This document shows positions 1-8,275 of a stretch of DNA of 64,000 nt, piece by piece. The position numbers and the translations under genes were made by a program. Below the pieces are notes generated by a model. The model did not search any database and was not told the origin of the DNA. It worked only from the letters and a program-made list of their open reading frames with translations. Source of the DNA: Angustibacter sp049994355 (GTDB taxonomy: Bacteria; Actinomycetota; Actinomycetes; Actinomycetales; Angustibacteraceae); NCBI RefSeq assembly GCF_049994355.1, contig NZ_CP188257.1, positions 2,046,001-2,110,000 of the forward strand, given 5' to 3'. The stretch's first letter is position 1; each line of letters opens with the position of its first letter.

Positions 1-909
1 GTCGGCCTGCTTGAGGGCCTTCTCGGTGGCCGGCACCGGGCCGATCCCCATCACCTCGGGCTCGACGCCGACGAAGGAGTAGGCGACCAGGCGCATCCGG
101 GCCGGCAGGCCGAGCTCGTCGGCGGTGTCGGCGGAGGCGAGGATGCATGCGGTGGCGCCGTCGTTCAGCCCGGCGGCGTTGCCCGCGGTGACCCGGCCGT
201 GCGGGCGGAACGGGGTCTTCAGCGCGGCCAGCTCCGCCATCGTGGTGCCGGGACGTGGCGGCTCGTCGGCCGTCGACAGCCCCCAGCCGAGCTCGTCGTG
301 ACGCGTCGCGACCGGCACCAGGTCGGGCTGGATCTTGTTGTCCGCGTAGGCCTTCGCCAGCTTGTCCTGGCTGCCGACGGCGAACGCGTCCGAGCGCTCC
401 TTGGTGATCTCCGGGAACCGGTCGTGCAGGTTCTCGGCCGTCGAGCCCATCACCAGGGCGGACGGGTCGACCAGCTTCTCGGCGACGATCCGCGGGTTGG
501 GGTCGACGCCTTCGCCCATCGGGTGGTGGCCCATGTGCTCGACGCCGCCGGCGATCACCACGTCGTACGCGCCGAAAGCGATGCCGGACGCCGTCGTGGT
601 GACCGCGGTCATCGCGCCTGCGCACATCCGGTCGATCGAGAAGCCGGGCACGGTCTTCGGCAGCCCGGAAAGCAGCGCGGCCAGGCGCCCGATGGTCAGC
701 CCCTGGTCGCCGATCTGGGTGGTGGCGGCGATGGCGACGTCGTCCACCCGCTCCGGCGGAAGCTGGGGGTTGCGCCGGACCAGCTCGCGGATGCAGTTGA
801 TGACCAGGTCGTCCGCGCGGGTCTGCGCGTAGACACCCCTCTGGCCGGCCTTGCCGAACGGGGTGCGGACACCATCGACGAAGACGACGTCGCGAAGAGC
901 GCGGGGCAC
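1..909 (-). CDS. Thiolase / acetyl-CoA C-acyltransferase (3' end outside window)
   Basis: Encodes the N-terminal 303 residues of a thiolase, which cleaves 3-ketoacyl-CoA with CoA in fatty-acid beta-oxidation or condenses two acyl-CoAs. The start is GTG with a GGGAGGAA ribosome site just upstream (TGGGAGGAACC then GTG). The acyl-accepting cysteine lies in SIDRMCAGAMTA near residue 90. Thiolase-typical stretches GGVEHMGHHPMG and GRVTAGNAAGLNDGA follow. The His and Cys of the C-terminal half lie beyond base 1. In many actinobacteria this gene is fadA, next to a multifunctional fadB and upstream of RNase D. That is known synteny, not visible here. The fold and family are secure; the chain-length specificity is not. 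Confidence 0.93.
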   Translation of the reverse strand, partial: MPRALRDVVFVDGVRTPFGKAGQRGVYAQTRADDLVINCIRELVRRNPQLPPERVDDVAIAATTQIGDQGLTIGRLAALLSGLPKTVPGFSIDRMCAGAMTAVTTTASGIAFGAYDVVIAGGVEHMGHHPMGEGVDPNPRIVAEKLVDPSALVMGSTAENLHDRFPEITKERSDAFAVGSQDKLAKAYADNKIQPDLVPVATRHDELGWGLSTADEPPRPGTTMAELAALKTPFRPHGRVTAGNAAGLNDGATACILASADTADELGLPARMRLVAYSFVGVEPEVMGIGPVPATEKALKQAD

Positions 910-1038
910 GGTTCCTCCCAAGCGGGATGGGGTGGCGGCGCCCGAGTGGGCGGACGCCGGGCTGTCTGGTCGATGCTACTCGCCGGTAACCTGGCGCGTC
1001 ACCCGGCCCCGTGTGACACCACTCACCCCAGGTGGCTC

Positions 1039-1044
1039 TAGTCT
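1039..1044 (+). promoter_or_regulatory. -10 box TAGTCT, leaderless-type promoter
   Basis: TAGTCT ends 8 nt before the ATG at 1053 and there is no purine-rich ribosome site in between. This fits transcription starting at or next to the start codon. No clear -35 box was seen. Confidence 0.45.
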
Positions 1045-1052
1045 GACGCGTC

Positions 1053-2486
1053 ATGGCTTCGCCGGGGGCAGACACCCAGTCCGTCGACCTCGTGGTGCTG
1101 GGTGCCGGCATCTCGGGGCTGACTGCCGCACGCCGTGCCGCAGCCGCCGGGATGTCGGTTCTGGTGCTCGAGCCGGAGGACCAGGTCGGCGGCCGATCGG
1201 CCAGCTTCGACGTCGGCGGGGTGCAGGTCGACGTGGGGGCGCGCCGGCTGCCCTCCACCCTGGATGCCGACCTGCTCGACGACCTGCGCGACCTGCTCGG
1301 CGATGACCTGCAGATCCGCCCCCAACGCGGTCGGCTGCGGGTGGCCGGGCAGTGGATCAGCTACCCGCTGCGGGCCAGCGACCTGGCGGCCCGGATGCCG
1401 CGCCGGCTGACCCTCAGTGGGGCACGCGGGGCGACCCGGACGCCGGCCCGCCGTCGCCACGAGGAGACGTACCAGGGCGTCCTGCGCACCGGCCTCGGTC
1501 CGGCCCTGTACGACGCCGTGTACGGGCCCCTCGCCCGCAAGCTCTACGGCCTGGACGGCGACCAGCTCGACCCGGAGCAGGCGCACCGGCTGCTCACCTC
1601 CGAGCGTCCGTCCCGGCTCGGCGGTCAACGGCTGCTGCGCGCCCGCGCCCGGCGCGACGTGGCCAGCCCGGCGACGTTCCTCTACCCGCGTGGCGGGTTC
1701 GGCCAGATCCCGGTCGCACTGGCCCGGGCCGCTGAGCAGGACGGCGCGAGGATCGTCACCAAGGCTCCGGTCCGCACCCTGCACGCCCGCACCGACGGTG
1801 TGCGGCTGCACTGGGACGGCGGCGAGGTGCACGCCGCACAGGCGTTCTCGACGGTGCCGCTGACCGACCTGGGCCGGGTCGCCCGGCCGGCGCCGTCGGC
1901 GGAGGTGGTCGCCGACGCCGCGGGCCTGACCTACCGGTCCATGATCATCGTCTACCTGGTGCACGAGGGCGGCCGGTGGACCTCCTACGACACGCACTAC
2001 GTGCCCAGCCTGGACACGCCCGTCGCGCGGATCAGCGAGCCGACGAACTTCCGCACCAACCCCGAGGACCCGGCGGACCGCTCGGTGATCTGCGCCGAGA
2101 TCCCGTGCGCCAACGGGGACGACGTGTGGCAGGCGCCGGACGACGTCCTGGCCGACACGGTGATCTCCGCGATCTCGGCGCTCGGCCTGCCAGCGGTCCG
2201 GCTCGGTGGGGTCCGGGTCAAACGGATCGCCAAGGTCTACCCGGTCTACGCCTTGGGGTACCAGAGCCGGCTGGCCGGGTTCAGCGGGTGGGCCGAGCGG
2301 CTCGCGCACGTGACGGCGTTCGGCCGGGTCGGGCTGTTCGTCCAGGACGACACCCACCACGCGCTGCGGATGGGCTGGGACGCGGCCGACTGCCTACGCC
2401 TCGGCGACGACGGCCCGGCCCTGAACCACGTGGCGTGGCAGGCGGCGCGAGACCGGTTCCGCCAGCGCGAGACCGAGCAGGACTGA
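1053..2486 (+). CDS. FAD-dependent amine-oxidase/protoporphyrinogen-oxidase-like protein
   Basis: A 477-residue NAD(P)/FAD-binding oxidoreductase of the amine-oxidase/UDP-galactopyranose-mutase superfamily. The N-terminal Rossmann dinucleotide motif is GAGISGLTAARRAAAAG (residues ~18-34), followed by an E-rich strand end and the GGRS flavin-phosphate contact typical of the family (VGGRSASFDVGGVQVDVGA). A second FAD-contact region is near the C-terminus (GLFVQDDTHHALRMGWDAAD). It differs from the true hemG further on and lacks a diagnostic substrate motif. A carotenoid, sterol or sugar-nucleotide substrate remains possible. It is divergent from the thiolase and convergent with RNase D. Confidence 0.8.
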   Translation: MASPGADTQSVDLVVLGAGISGLTAARRAAAAGMSVLVLEPEDQVGGRSASFDVGGVQVDVGARRLPSTLDADLLDDLRDLLGDDLQIRPQRGRLRVAGQWISYPLRASDLAARMPRRLTLSGARGATRTPARRRHEETYQGVLRTGLGPALYDAVYGPLARKLYGLDGDQLDPEQAHRLLTSERPSRLGGQRLLRARARRDVASPATFLYPRGGFGQIPVALARAAEQDGARIVTKAPVRTLHARTDGVRLHWDGGEVHAAQAFSTVPLTDLGRVARPAPSAEVVADAAGLTYRSMIIVYLVHEGGRWTSYDTHYVPSLDTPVARISEPTNFRTNPEDPADRSVICAEIPCANGDDVWQAPDDVLADTVISAISALGLPAVRLGGVRVKRIAKVYPVYALGYQSRLAGFSGWAERLAHVTAFGRVGLFVQDDTHHALRMGWDAADCLRLGDDGPALNHVAWQAARDRFRQRETEQD

Positions 2487-2520
2487 CCGCTCGTCGGTCG
2501 GCTGCTCAGCCGTCCTCTGC

Positions 2521-3759
2521 TCAGCCGTCCGCTGCGGTGTCCGGCTGCGACGCGTCACCGGCGCGCTTGGTCAGGGCCTCGCGCAGGATCGGTCCGACCA
2601 GCTCGACCTGCCACGGCCGCGCCCGCAGCTCGGCCAGCCGCTGGTCCAGCTCGGCGTCCGGCGACGGGGTCCACAGCACGCGGCGAACGGTGTCCGGGGT
2701 CATCAGGTTCTCCGCCGGGACGGCGAGCCGCTCGGACAGCTCGGCGATGCCCGCGCGGGCGAACGACAGCCTGGCGGCGGCGTCCGGGTCTCGGTCCGGC
2801 CACGCCCGCGGCGGCGGCGGGGCGTCGCTGGGCAAGGACTGCAGCGGCAGGTCGCCCTCGTCGGTCCGGCGCCCGCGGGCCAGCGCCTCCAGCCAGCGCT
2901 TGCCGTTGCGCCGTGCCGCCGGCCCGGTGAAGCCCGGGAGCGCGACGAGCTCCTCCATGGTCCGTGGGCCGGCGGTCACCGCGGCGACCATCGCGGCGTC
3001 CGGCAGCACCCGACCGGGGGAGATGTCCCGCTGGCGCGCCAGGGCGTCCCGGCTGTTCCACAGCTCGCGAAGCATCGCCAGCTGCCGTCGGCTGCGCAGC
3101 TTGTGCGTGCCGCTGGTGCGCCGCCAGGGGTCGACCCTGGCCGGCGTGGGCGGCGCCTCGACGAGCGCCTGGAACTCCTGCTCGGCCCAGTCCAGCTTGC
3201 CCTGTTCGGCGAGCAGCCCTGCGACCGCGTCGCGCAGGTCCACGAGCACCTCGACGTCCAGCGCGGCATAGCGCAGCCAGTCCTGCGGCAGCGGCCGGGT
3301 GGACCAGTCCACCGCAGAGTGCTCCTTGGCCAGCGTCAGCCCGAGCAGCTCCTCGACCACGGACCCGAGCCCGACGCGAGCCAGGCCGGCCAACCGGGCG
3401 CCGAGCTCGGTGTCGAACAGCCGGGCGGGTCGCATGCCCACCTCGGCCAGGCAGGGCAGGTCCTGCGAGGCGGCGTGCAACACCCATTCGACGTCGTGCA
3501 GCGCCTCGTCGACCGGGGACAGGTCCGGGCAGGCGGCCGGGTCGATGAGCCAGGTCCCCGAGCCGGCCCGCCGCAGCTGCACCAGGTACGCGGCCTGGCC
3601 GTATCGGTAACCGGAGGCCCGCTCGGCATCGACGGCCACCGGCCCGCCGCCCTCGGACAATGCCTGTGCCGCCTGCACCAGGCCGCGCTCGGTGGTGACG
3701 ACGTCAGGGACGCCGTCGCGGGGCTCCACGAGAGGTGTGGGGGCGGCGGCTTCGGTCAC
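2521..3759 (-). CDS. rnd: Ribonuclease D (DEDD exonuclease with HRDC domain)
   Basis: A 3'-5' exoribonuclease that trims tRNA and other stable RNA 3' ends. The DEDD exonuclease domain occupies about the first 200 residues: DAERASGYRYGQ supplies the first Asp/Glu pair, HAASQDLPCL the second Asp, and YAALDVEVL the Y-x3-D of the DEDDy subclass. An HRDC nucleic-acid-binding domain follows (~residues 215-290). I chose GTG 3759 rather than the upstream TTG 3780, because TACGGT sits 7 nt before it and the upstream codons overlap that box. The length (412 aa) matches actinobacterial RNase D. The stop is 35 bp from the convergent oxidoreductase gene. Confidence 0.88.
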   Translation of the reverse strand: MTEAAAPTPLVEPRDGVPDVVTTERGLVQAAQALSEGGGPVAVDAERASGYRYGQAAYLVQLRRAGSGTWLIDPAACPDLSPVDEALHDVEWVLHAASQDLPCLAEVGMRPARLFDTELGARLAGLARVGLGSVVEELLGLTLAKEHSAVDWSTRPLPQDWLRYAALDVEVLVDLRDAVAGLLAEQGKLDWAEQEFQALVEAPPTPARVDPWRRTSGTHKLRSRRQLAMLRELWNSRDALARQRDISPGRVLPDAAMVAAVTAGPRTMEELVALPGFTGPAARRNGKRWLEALARGRRTDEGDLPLQSLPSDAPPPPRAWPDRDPDAAARLSFARAGIAELSERLAVPAENLMTPDTVRRVLWTPSPDAELDQRLAELRARPWQVELVGPILREALTKRAGDASQPDTAADG

Positions 3760-3766
3760 AGGTGCC

Positions 3767-3772
3767 ACCGTA
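3767..3772 (-). promoter_or_regulatory. -10 box TACGGT of rnd
   Basis: TACGGT (minus strand) ends 7 nt before the GTG at 3759. It supports a leaderless rnd transcript and argues against the TTG start at 3780. Confidence 0.4.
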
Positions 3773-3820
3773 CGCGTCAAGGAAGTGGCAGTCAGTGACC
3801 GCCAGGCCGATCGGCTTCGA

Positions 3821-4423
3821 CTAGTGGATCACGCCAGCGCGAAGGGACAGCATGACCATCTCCGCGCGGTCCCCGGTGCCCACCTTGCGGGCGATCCGGG
3901 CCAGGTGGCTCTTGACGGTCAGCGCGGACAGCCCGAGGGCGGCACCGATCTCCTTGTTGGAGCGGCCGTTGGCCACGTGCTGAAGCACCTCGACCTCGCG
4001 CTCGGACAGCTGCTCGGCCAAGCCGCTGGAGCCGTGGTCGTGCGAGCTCGCAGCCGGACGACCGGAGACCAGGAAGCAGCGCACGCCCGAGGTCAGTGCG
4101 CCACGGACGGTGTACGCGTCGTCCATCGTCGAGACGACGACACCGCGCTGCCAGCCGAGCGCCCGCAGGTCACGCAGCAGGGCGACGCCCGAGCCGTCCG
4201 GCAGGGCGACGTCGGTGACGCACAGTGCGTGCGGTCCGAGCAGGCGCGCACGACGGCGAGCCTCCTCGATGGTGCCGGCCTGGACGACGTCACGCGCACC
4301 CAGGGAGCGCATCATCCGGCTGACGGTGTCGCGCGGACCCTGCGGCCCGATCACCACCAGCGCGGCGAAGCGACCAGGACGGGCCAGGGGGATGCCTGCA
4401 ACACGCTCGGCGACCGCAGCCAC
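3821..4423 (-). CDS. Atypical LuxR-type response regulator
   Basis: A 200-residue two-domain regulator. The N-terminal receiver-like domain (~20-125) keeps the phospho-acceptor position (VTDVALPDGSG, Asp ~71). It lacks the acidic pair after the first beta strand (VVIGPQGP) and the conserved switch Lys (CFLVSGRP), so classic phosphorylation is doubtful. The C-terminal LuxR/FixJ winged HTH is intact (LSEREVEVLQHVANGRSNKE, then LGLSALTVKSHLARI, ~140-195). The GTG start is preceded by a strong AGGAGG. No histidine kinase is adjacent. The gene lies between rnd and DUF3000, a context common in actinobacteria. The targets cannot be inferred. Confidence 0.85.
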   Translation of the reverse strand: MAAVAERVAGIPLARPGRFAALVVIGPQGPRDTVSRMMRSLGARDVVQAGTIEEARRRARLLGPHALCVTDVALPDGSGVALLRDLRALGWQRGVVVSTMDDAYTVRGALTSGVRCFLVSGRPAASSHDHGSSGLAEQLSEREVEVLQHVANGRSNKEIGAALGLSALTVKSHLARIARKVGTGDRAEMVMLSLRAGVIH

Positions 4424-4578
4424 TAGCGCCTCCTTGATCCGCCTGCACCGGTTCGACCGGTCGGCACACTGGTTTCCCGACGTCGGTTACATCGGCAGGA
4501 GGCCCGCGGTCCTGAACCAGAACCCGGAAAGTGGTGCTGGGGTGTTCCCGCACCAGCCGCCGGACGCCCGGGGTGCCC

Positions 4579-5169
4579 TCAGCGGCGGCGGGACGGCAGC
4601 GCGGTGACGCCGTCCGGCAGCGGTGGCAGGCCGGCGACCGTGCACAGCAGGTCCGTCCAGGCACACAGGTGCGGACTGAGGTCGTCGGTGACCGGGGTCC
4701 AGGACGCCCGGATCTCGATCTCCACGCCCGAGGGCCGGTCGGCCAGCGCGGCGAAGCTCTCGGAGACCACCCGGGTCACCGTGCCGCCTTCGTGGGTGAA
4801 CTCGGCGCCGCGCAGGGCGAGCGACTCAGTGAGCCACGACCAGCCGACCTCGCCGAGCATCGGGTCCGAGCCGAGCTCGGCCTCAAGGTCGGCCCGGACG
4901 AACGTGACGGCGCGGAACGTGCCGTCCCAGGGCTGCGGCCCGGACGGGTCGTAGAGCAGCACGAAGCGGCCGGTGGCCAGCTCCTCCAGCTCGCCACCGG
5001 GACCGTGGTCCACGACGTCGGCGGTGAGGGCGACGGAGTACGGCGCGATGCGACCTGGCGAGGGCGCCTCGGTCAGCACGACCTCGGGGCGCACGACAGC
5101 GCTCTTCAAAGCCACGAGCGCCCGCTGGAAGGGCTCAGGGGCGTCGTCCGGCAGGGTCCTGGCGACCAT
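4579..5169 (-). CDS. DUF3000 family protein
   Basis: A 196-residue soluble protein of the actinobacteria-restricted DUF3000 family, typically encoded next to hemE as here (hemE lies on the opposite strand, one gene away). Conserved-looking segments include ALVALKSAVVRPEV, RFVLLYDPSGPQPWDGTFRA and GWSWLTESLALRGAEFTHEG. No catalytic motif, signal peptide or membrane segment is visible. The ATG at 5169 follows a TACGCT box at 6 nt without a ribosome site, suggesting a leaderless mRNA. The function is unknown; the family assignment rests on recognising the sequence and synteny. Confidence 0.75.
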   Translation of the reverse strand: MVARTLPDDAPEPFQRALVALKSAVVRPEVVLTEAPSPGRIAPYSVALTADVVDHGPGGELEELATGRFVLLYDPSGPQPWDGTFRAVTFVRADLEAELGSDPMLGEVGWSWLTESLALRGAEFTHEGGTVTRVVSESFAALADRPSGVEIEIRASWTPVTDDLSPHLCAWTDLLCTVAGLPPLPDGVTALPSRRR

Positions 5170-5175
5170 GGGGGA

Positions 5176-5181
5176 AGCGTA
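5176..5181 (-). promoter_or_regulatory. -10 box TACGCT of the DUF3000 gene
   Basis: TACGCT (minus strand) lies 6 nt before the ATG at 5169. Only a C-run separates them, so the transcript is probably leaderless. Confidence 0.4.
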
Positions 5182-5223
5182 CGTCCGTGCGGCCTGGTGC
5201 GCGGGGCGGCGCGCCGGTCTGGC

Positions 5224-5229
5224 TAGCCT
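5224..5229 (+). promoter_or_regulatory. -10 box TAGCCT of the EamA transporter gene
   Basis: TAGCCT lies 6 nt before the GTG at 5236 with no Shine-Dalgarno between. Its position supports GTG 5236 as the start. Confidence 0.4.
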
Positions 5230-5235
5230 TCGGTC

Positions 5236-6069
5236 GTGGCCGTCGTCCTCGCACTCCTTTCCAGCGTCCTGTGGGGCAGCTCCGACTTCCTCGGCGGCCT
5301 CCGCTCGCGGATCCGACCGGCGATGGCCGTGGTGGGTGGTTCGCAGCTGTGCGGCCTGCTCGCCATCACGGGGGTCGCGCTGGCGACCGGCGCCTGGCGG
5401 GCCGACACCGGGTGGGTGCCGTGGGCGCTCGCCGCCGGTCTGGCCGGCACCGCGGGGCTGGTCTGCTTCTACGCCGCGCTGGCCGCGGGCACGATGGGCG
5501 TGGTCTCACCGATCGCCGCCCTGGGCGCCGTCGTCCCGGTGATCATCGGCATCCTGTCCGGCGAGCGGCCGAGCGCGGTGAGCGTGACCGGCCTGGTCAT
5601 CGCGCTCCTCGGCGCGGTGCTGGCCAGTGGACCCGAGCTGCGCGGTGGCGCCGGTGCCCGGCCGGTCGCGCTCGCCGCGCTGGCCGGCATCGGGTTCGGC
5701 CTGGCCCTGGTGTTCATCGAGCGTGGTGCCCGGTTCGACTCGGTGATGACCCTGACCGGCATGCGGCTGACCAGCGTCACCGTCTTCGTGGTCGTCGCCG
5801 TGGCGATGCGCAGCCTGGGCGGGCTGCGGCCCTCGGACGCACTCCCGCTCGCCGTCGTCGGGCTCGGGGACGTCGGCGCCAACCTGCTCTACGCGCTGGC
5901 CACCCAGCGCGGACTGCTCAGCATCACCGCGGTCGTCGGGTCGCTGTATCCGGTGGTGACCGTGCTGCTGGCGCGCTTCGTCCTGCACGAGCGACTAGCC
6001 AGGATCCAGCAGGTCGGGGTGGGCGCCGCGCTGCTCGGGGTCGCGCTGGTGGCGCTGGGTCGTACGTGA
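5236..6069 (+). CDS. EamA/DMT-family transporter
   Basis: A 277-residue integral membrane protein of the drug/metabolite transporter superfamily: ten predicted hydrophobic segments arranged as two EamA repeats (~1-135 and ~145-275). Typical repeat-end signatures are PIAALGAVVPVIIGILSGERPS in the first half and LYPVVTVLLARFVLHERL in the second. These are the Pro-containing helix plus the glutamate/arginine turn seen in EamA proteins. It probably exports a small metabolite or amino acid; the substrate is not predictable. The stop is 25 bp before hemE on the same strand, so it may be co-transcribed with it. Confidence 0.85.
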   Translation: MAVVLALLSSVLWGSSDFLGGLRSRIRPAMAVVGGSQLCGLLAITGVALATGAWRADTGWVPWALAAGLAGTAGLVCFYAALAAGTMGVVSPIAALGAVVPVIIGILSGERPSAVSVTGLVIALLGAVLASGPELRGGAGARPVALAALAGIGFGLALVFIERGARFDSVMTLTGMRLTSVTVFVVVAVAMRSLGGLRPSDALPLAVVGLGDVGANLLYALATQRGLLSITAVVGSLYPVVTVLLARFVLHERLARIQQVGVGAALLGVALVALGRT

Positions 6070-6094
6070 GAGCGCTCGCGAGCTGCGTGCGAGC

Positions 6095-7168
6095 ATGGAC
6101 GTCGTGAGCACCGCCAGCCCGAACGCCTCGGCCGCGCAGTCGGCTTCGCCGCAGGACTCCACCTTCCTGCGCGCATGCCGCCGTGAGCCGGTGGAGCACA
6201 CCCCGGTGTGGTTCATGCGCCAGGCCGGACGCTCGCTGCCGGAGTACCGCAAGGTGCGCGAGGGCATCTCGATGCTCGACTCGTGCGCCCGCCCCGACCT
6301 GGTCGCAGAGATCACCCTGCAGCCGGTCCGTCGCTACGGGGTGGACGCGGCCATCTTCTACAGCGACATCGTGGTGCCGCTGAAGGCGATCGGGGTGGAC
6401 CTGGACATCGTGCCCGGGGTCGGTCCGGTCGTGGCGCAGCCCTTCCAAGGCCGCGCCGATCTCGACCGGCTGCCCGAGCTCACCGCGGACGACGTGCCCT
6501 ACGTCACCGAGGCGGTGCGGCTGCTGGTGGCCGAGCTGGGCCCGACGCCGCTGATCGGCTTCGCCGGGGCGCCGTACACGTTGGCGTCGTACCTGGTCGA
6601 GGGCGGGCCGTCGAAGAACCACGAGCGCACCAAGGCACTGATGTACGGCGACCCGCAGCTCTGGCACGCGCTGGCCGGACGGCTCGCCGCGATCGCCGGG
6701 GCCTTCCTGCGCGTCCAGGTCGAGGCGGGTGCGAGCGCCGTGCAGCTGTTCGACTCGTGGGTGGGTGCCCTACCGCTGGCGGACTACGTCGAGCTGGTGC
6801 AGCCGCACTCGGCCGCCGTGCTGGCCGCCGTCGCCGACCTCGGCGTGCCTCGGATCCACTTCGGCGTAGGCACCGGCGAGCTGCTCGGCGCCATGGGTGA
6901 GGCCGGCGCGGACGTCGTCGGGGTGGACTTCCGGGTGGCGCTCGACGAGGCCAGCCGCCGGGTCGGCCCGCAGCGCGCAGTCCAGGGCAACCTCGACCCG
7001 GCGCTGCTGTTCGCTCCCGGGCCGGTGCTCGAGGAGCGGGTGCTGGCCGCCGTCGTGGCCGGACGCCGCACCCCGGGCCACGTGTTCAACCTGGGGCACG
7101 GCGTGCCGCCCAACGCGGACCCGTCAGTGCTGGCCCGGGTCGTCGAGATCGTTCAGGGCGCCGGCTGA
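6095..7168 (+). CDS. hemE: Uroporphyrinogen III decarboxylase
   Basis: Decarboxylates the four acetate side chains of uroporphyrinogen III to give coproporphyrinogen III, a cytosolic haem-pathway step. It is 357 residues. The diagnostic N-terminal block VWFMRQAGRSLPEYRKVR carries the conserved substrate-binding Arg residues. YSDIVVPLKAIG holds the catalytic Asp region, and GFAGAPYTLASYLVEGG and NLGHGVPPNADP are also family blocks. An in-frame GTG at 6104 is an alternative start, and neither has a strong ribosome site. The 3' end overlaps the convergent DUF4349 gene by 16 bp. hemG and hemQ follow after that gene. Confidence 0.97.
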   Translation: MDVVSTASPNASAAQSASPQDSTFLRACRREPVEHTPVWFMRQAGRSLPEYRKVREGISMLDSCARPDLVAEITLQPVRRYGVDAAIFYSDIVVPLKAIGVDLDIVPGVGPVVAQPFQGRADLDRLPELTADDVPYVTEAVRLLVAELGPTPLIGFAGAPYTLASYLVEGGPSKNHERTKALMYGDPQLWHALAGRLAAIAGAFLRVQVEAGASAVQLFDSWVGALPLADYVELVQPHSAAVLAAVADLGVPRIHFGVGTGELLGAMGEAGADVVGVDFRVALDEASRRVGPQRAVQGNLDPALLFAPGPVLEERVLAAVVAGRRTPGHVFNLGHGVPPNADPSVLARVVEIVQGAG

Positions 7169-8151
7169 GGCTGCGGCTGGCCCGGGTCGACCGGCGTCGT
7201 GCCGGCTGCCCGCGCGGCCCGCTGGCGTCGAGCCCACACCAGAGCGGGGACGCCGAGCAGGGCCAGCAGCACCAGGAACGGCAGCATCGCACCGAGCACG
7301 GTGAGCACCACGGTCAGCGACGCCAGCAACGCGGTCCAGCCGGCGGAGAGCCCGCTGAGGAAGCCGGTGTCCTCGTCCTTGCGCGGCGGGACCGGTGCGC
7401 CCTTCGGGCTGAGGTCGACGGTCAGCGTGGACAGCGTGGTCTGGTTGTCCAGCGCCTTCAGCTGCGCCTCGAGGGACTCCAGGTCGGCCTCGCGGCGGGA
7501 CAGCTCGCTCTCGATCTGGACCACCTGCCCGATGCTGGTGGCCTTGGACAGCAGCAGCCGGACCCGTTCCACGCTGGCGGTCTGCGTGCGCACCCGGCTC
7601 TGGGTGTCGACGTACTGCGAGGTGACGTCGTCGCTGGACTGGGCCCGGCTGAGCACGGTGCCAGTGCGCGCGACGGCTGCCATCACGGCGTCCAGCGAGT
7701 CGTTGGGCACTCGTGCGGTGAGCACCGACTGGGTGTAGCCGGCCTGGTCCTGCTGCGCCCCGGGTTGGGGGTTGCTGGTCGTCTTCTCGTCGGCGATGAA
7801 GCCCTTGGCCTGCTGCACCGCGCTGCGCACGGTAGCGGCCGCGGCGTCCACGTCGCCGGTGCGGACGGACATGGCCGCAGTCTTGACGACCTTCTGCTCG
7901 GCGACGAAAGCGGCTGCGGCATCGCTGCTTGCCGCGCCGCCGCCGGAGTCGGCCGCAGGGTCGCCGGACTGCGGGGCGGCGGCCTTCTCGCCCAGGCTGC
8001 CCGGCTGCGCGACACCGCCGGCGGCGTCGGACTGCGACTGAGCGCCGGACGAGCCGGAGCTGTCCGCGCCGTCCGACGAGCCACCGCAGCCGGTGAGCAG
8101 GACAGTGGCCAGCAGTGCGCTGGCGGCCAACACGCTTCGGGTCCTCGTCAT
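7153..8151 (-). CDS. DUF4349 lipoprotein
   Basis: A 332-residue extracytoplasmic lipoprotein. The signal peptide ends in the lipobox LLTGCGG (Cys ~ residue 20), followed by a Ser/Gly/Asp-rich linker. A conserved DUF4349 domain (~100-300) contains YVDTQSRVRTQTASVERV and a coiled coil (ESELSRREADLESLEAQLKA). A C-terminal transmembrane helix ends in basic residues (ALVWARRQRAARAAG). I use ATG 8151, not the upstream in-frame ATG 8223, because the signal peptide begins there. The domain is widespread in secreted or membrane-tethered bacterial proteins, but its role is unknown. The gene separates hemE from hemG on the opposite strand. Confidence 0.87.
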   Translation of the reverse strand: MTRTRSVLAASALLATVLLTGCGGSSDGADSSGSSGAQSQSDAAGGVAQPGSLGEKAAAPQSGDPAADSGGGAASSDAAAAFVAEQKVVKTAAMSVRTGDVDAAAATVRSAVQQAKGFIADEKTTSNPQPGAQQDQAGYTQSVLTARVPNDSLDAVMAAVARTGTVLSRAQSSDDVTSQYVDTQSRVRTQTASVERVRLLLSKATSIGQVVQIESELSRREADLESLEAQLKALDNQTTLSTLTVDLSPKGAPVPPRKDEDTGFLSGLSAGWTALLASLTVVLTVLGAMLPFLVLLALLGVPALVWARRQRAARAAGTTPVDPGQPQPQPAP

Positions 8152-8275
8152 GGCTGGCTCCTTCGTCCGTCGATCAGCTCGCCTGTCGATCAGGGCGGCT
8201 CTGGGACGTTGCCGGTGATCCACTGCGTTCCCACCCGGTGGTCTCGATCAGGTCACGGTCTGCCAACCTCGGGGG

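Noticed and set aside
1038..2360. 440-codon reverse ORF opposite the FAD oxidoreductase
   Set aside because: High-GC shadow frame: Arg/Gly/Val/Asp-biased, no domain, fully overlaps a gene with clear motifs.
1053..2486. A second hemG
   Set aside because: It shares the FAD fold but lacks the hemG-specific blocks present at 8276-9688, so only a family-level name is given.
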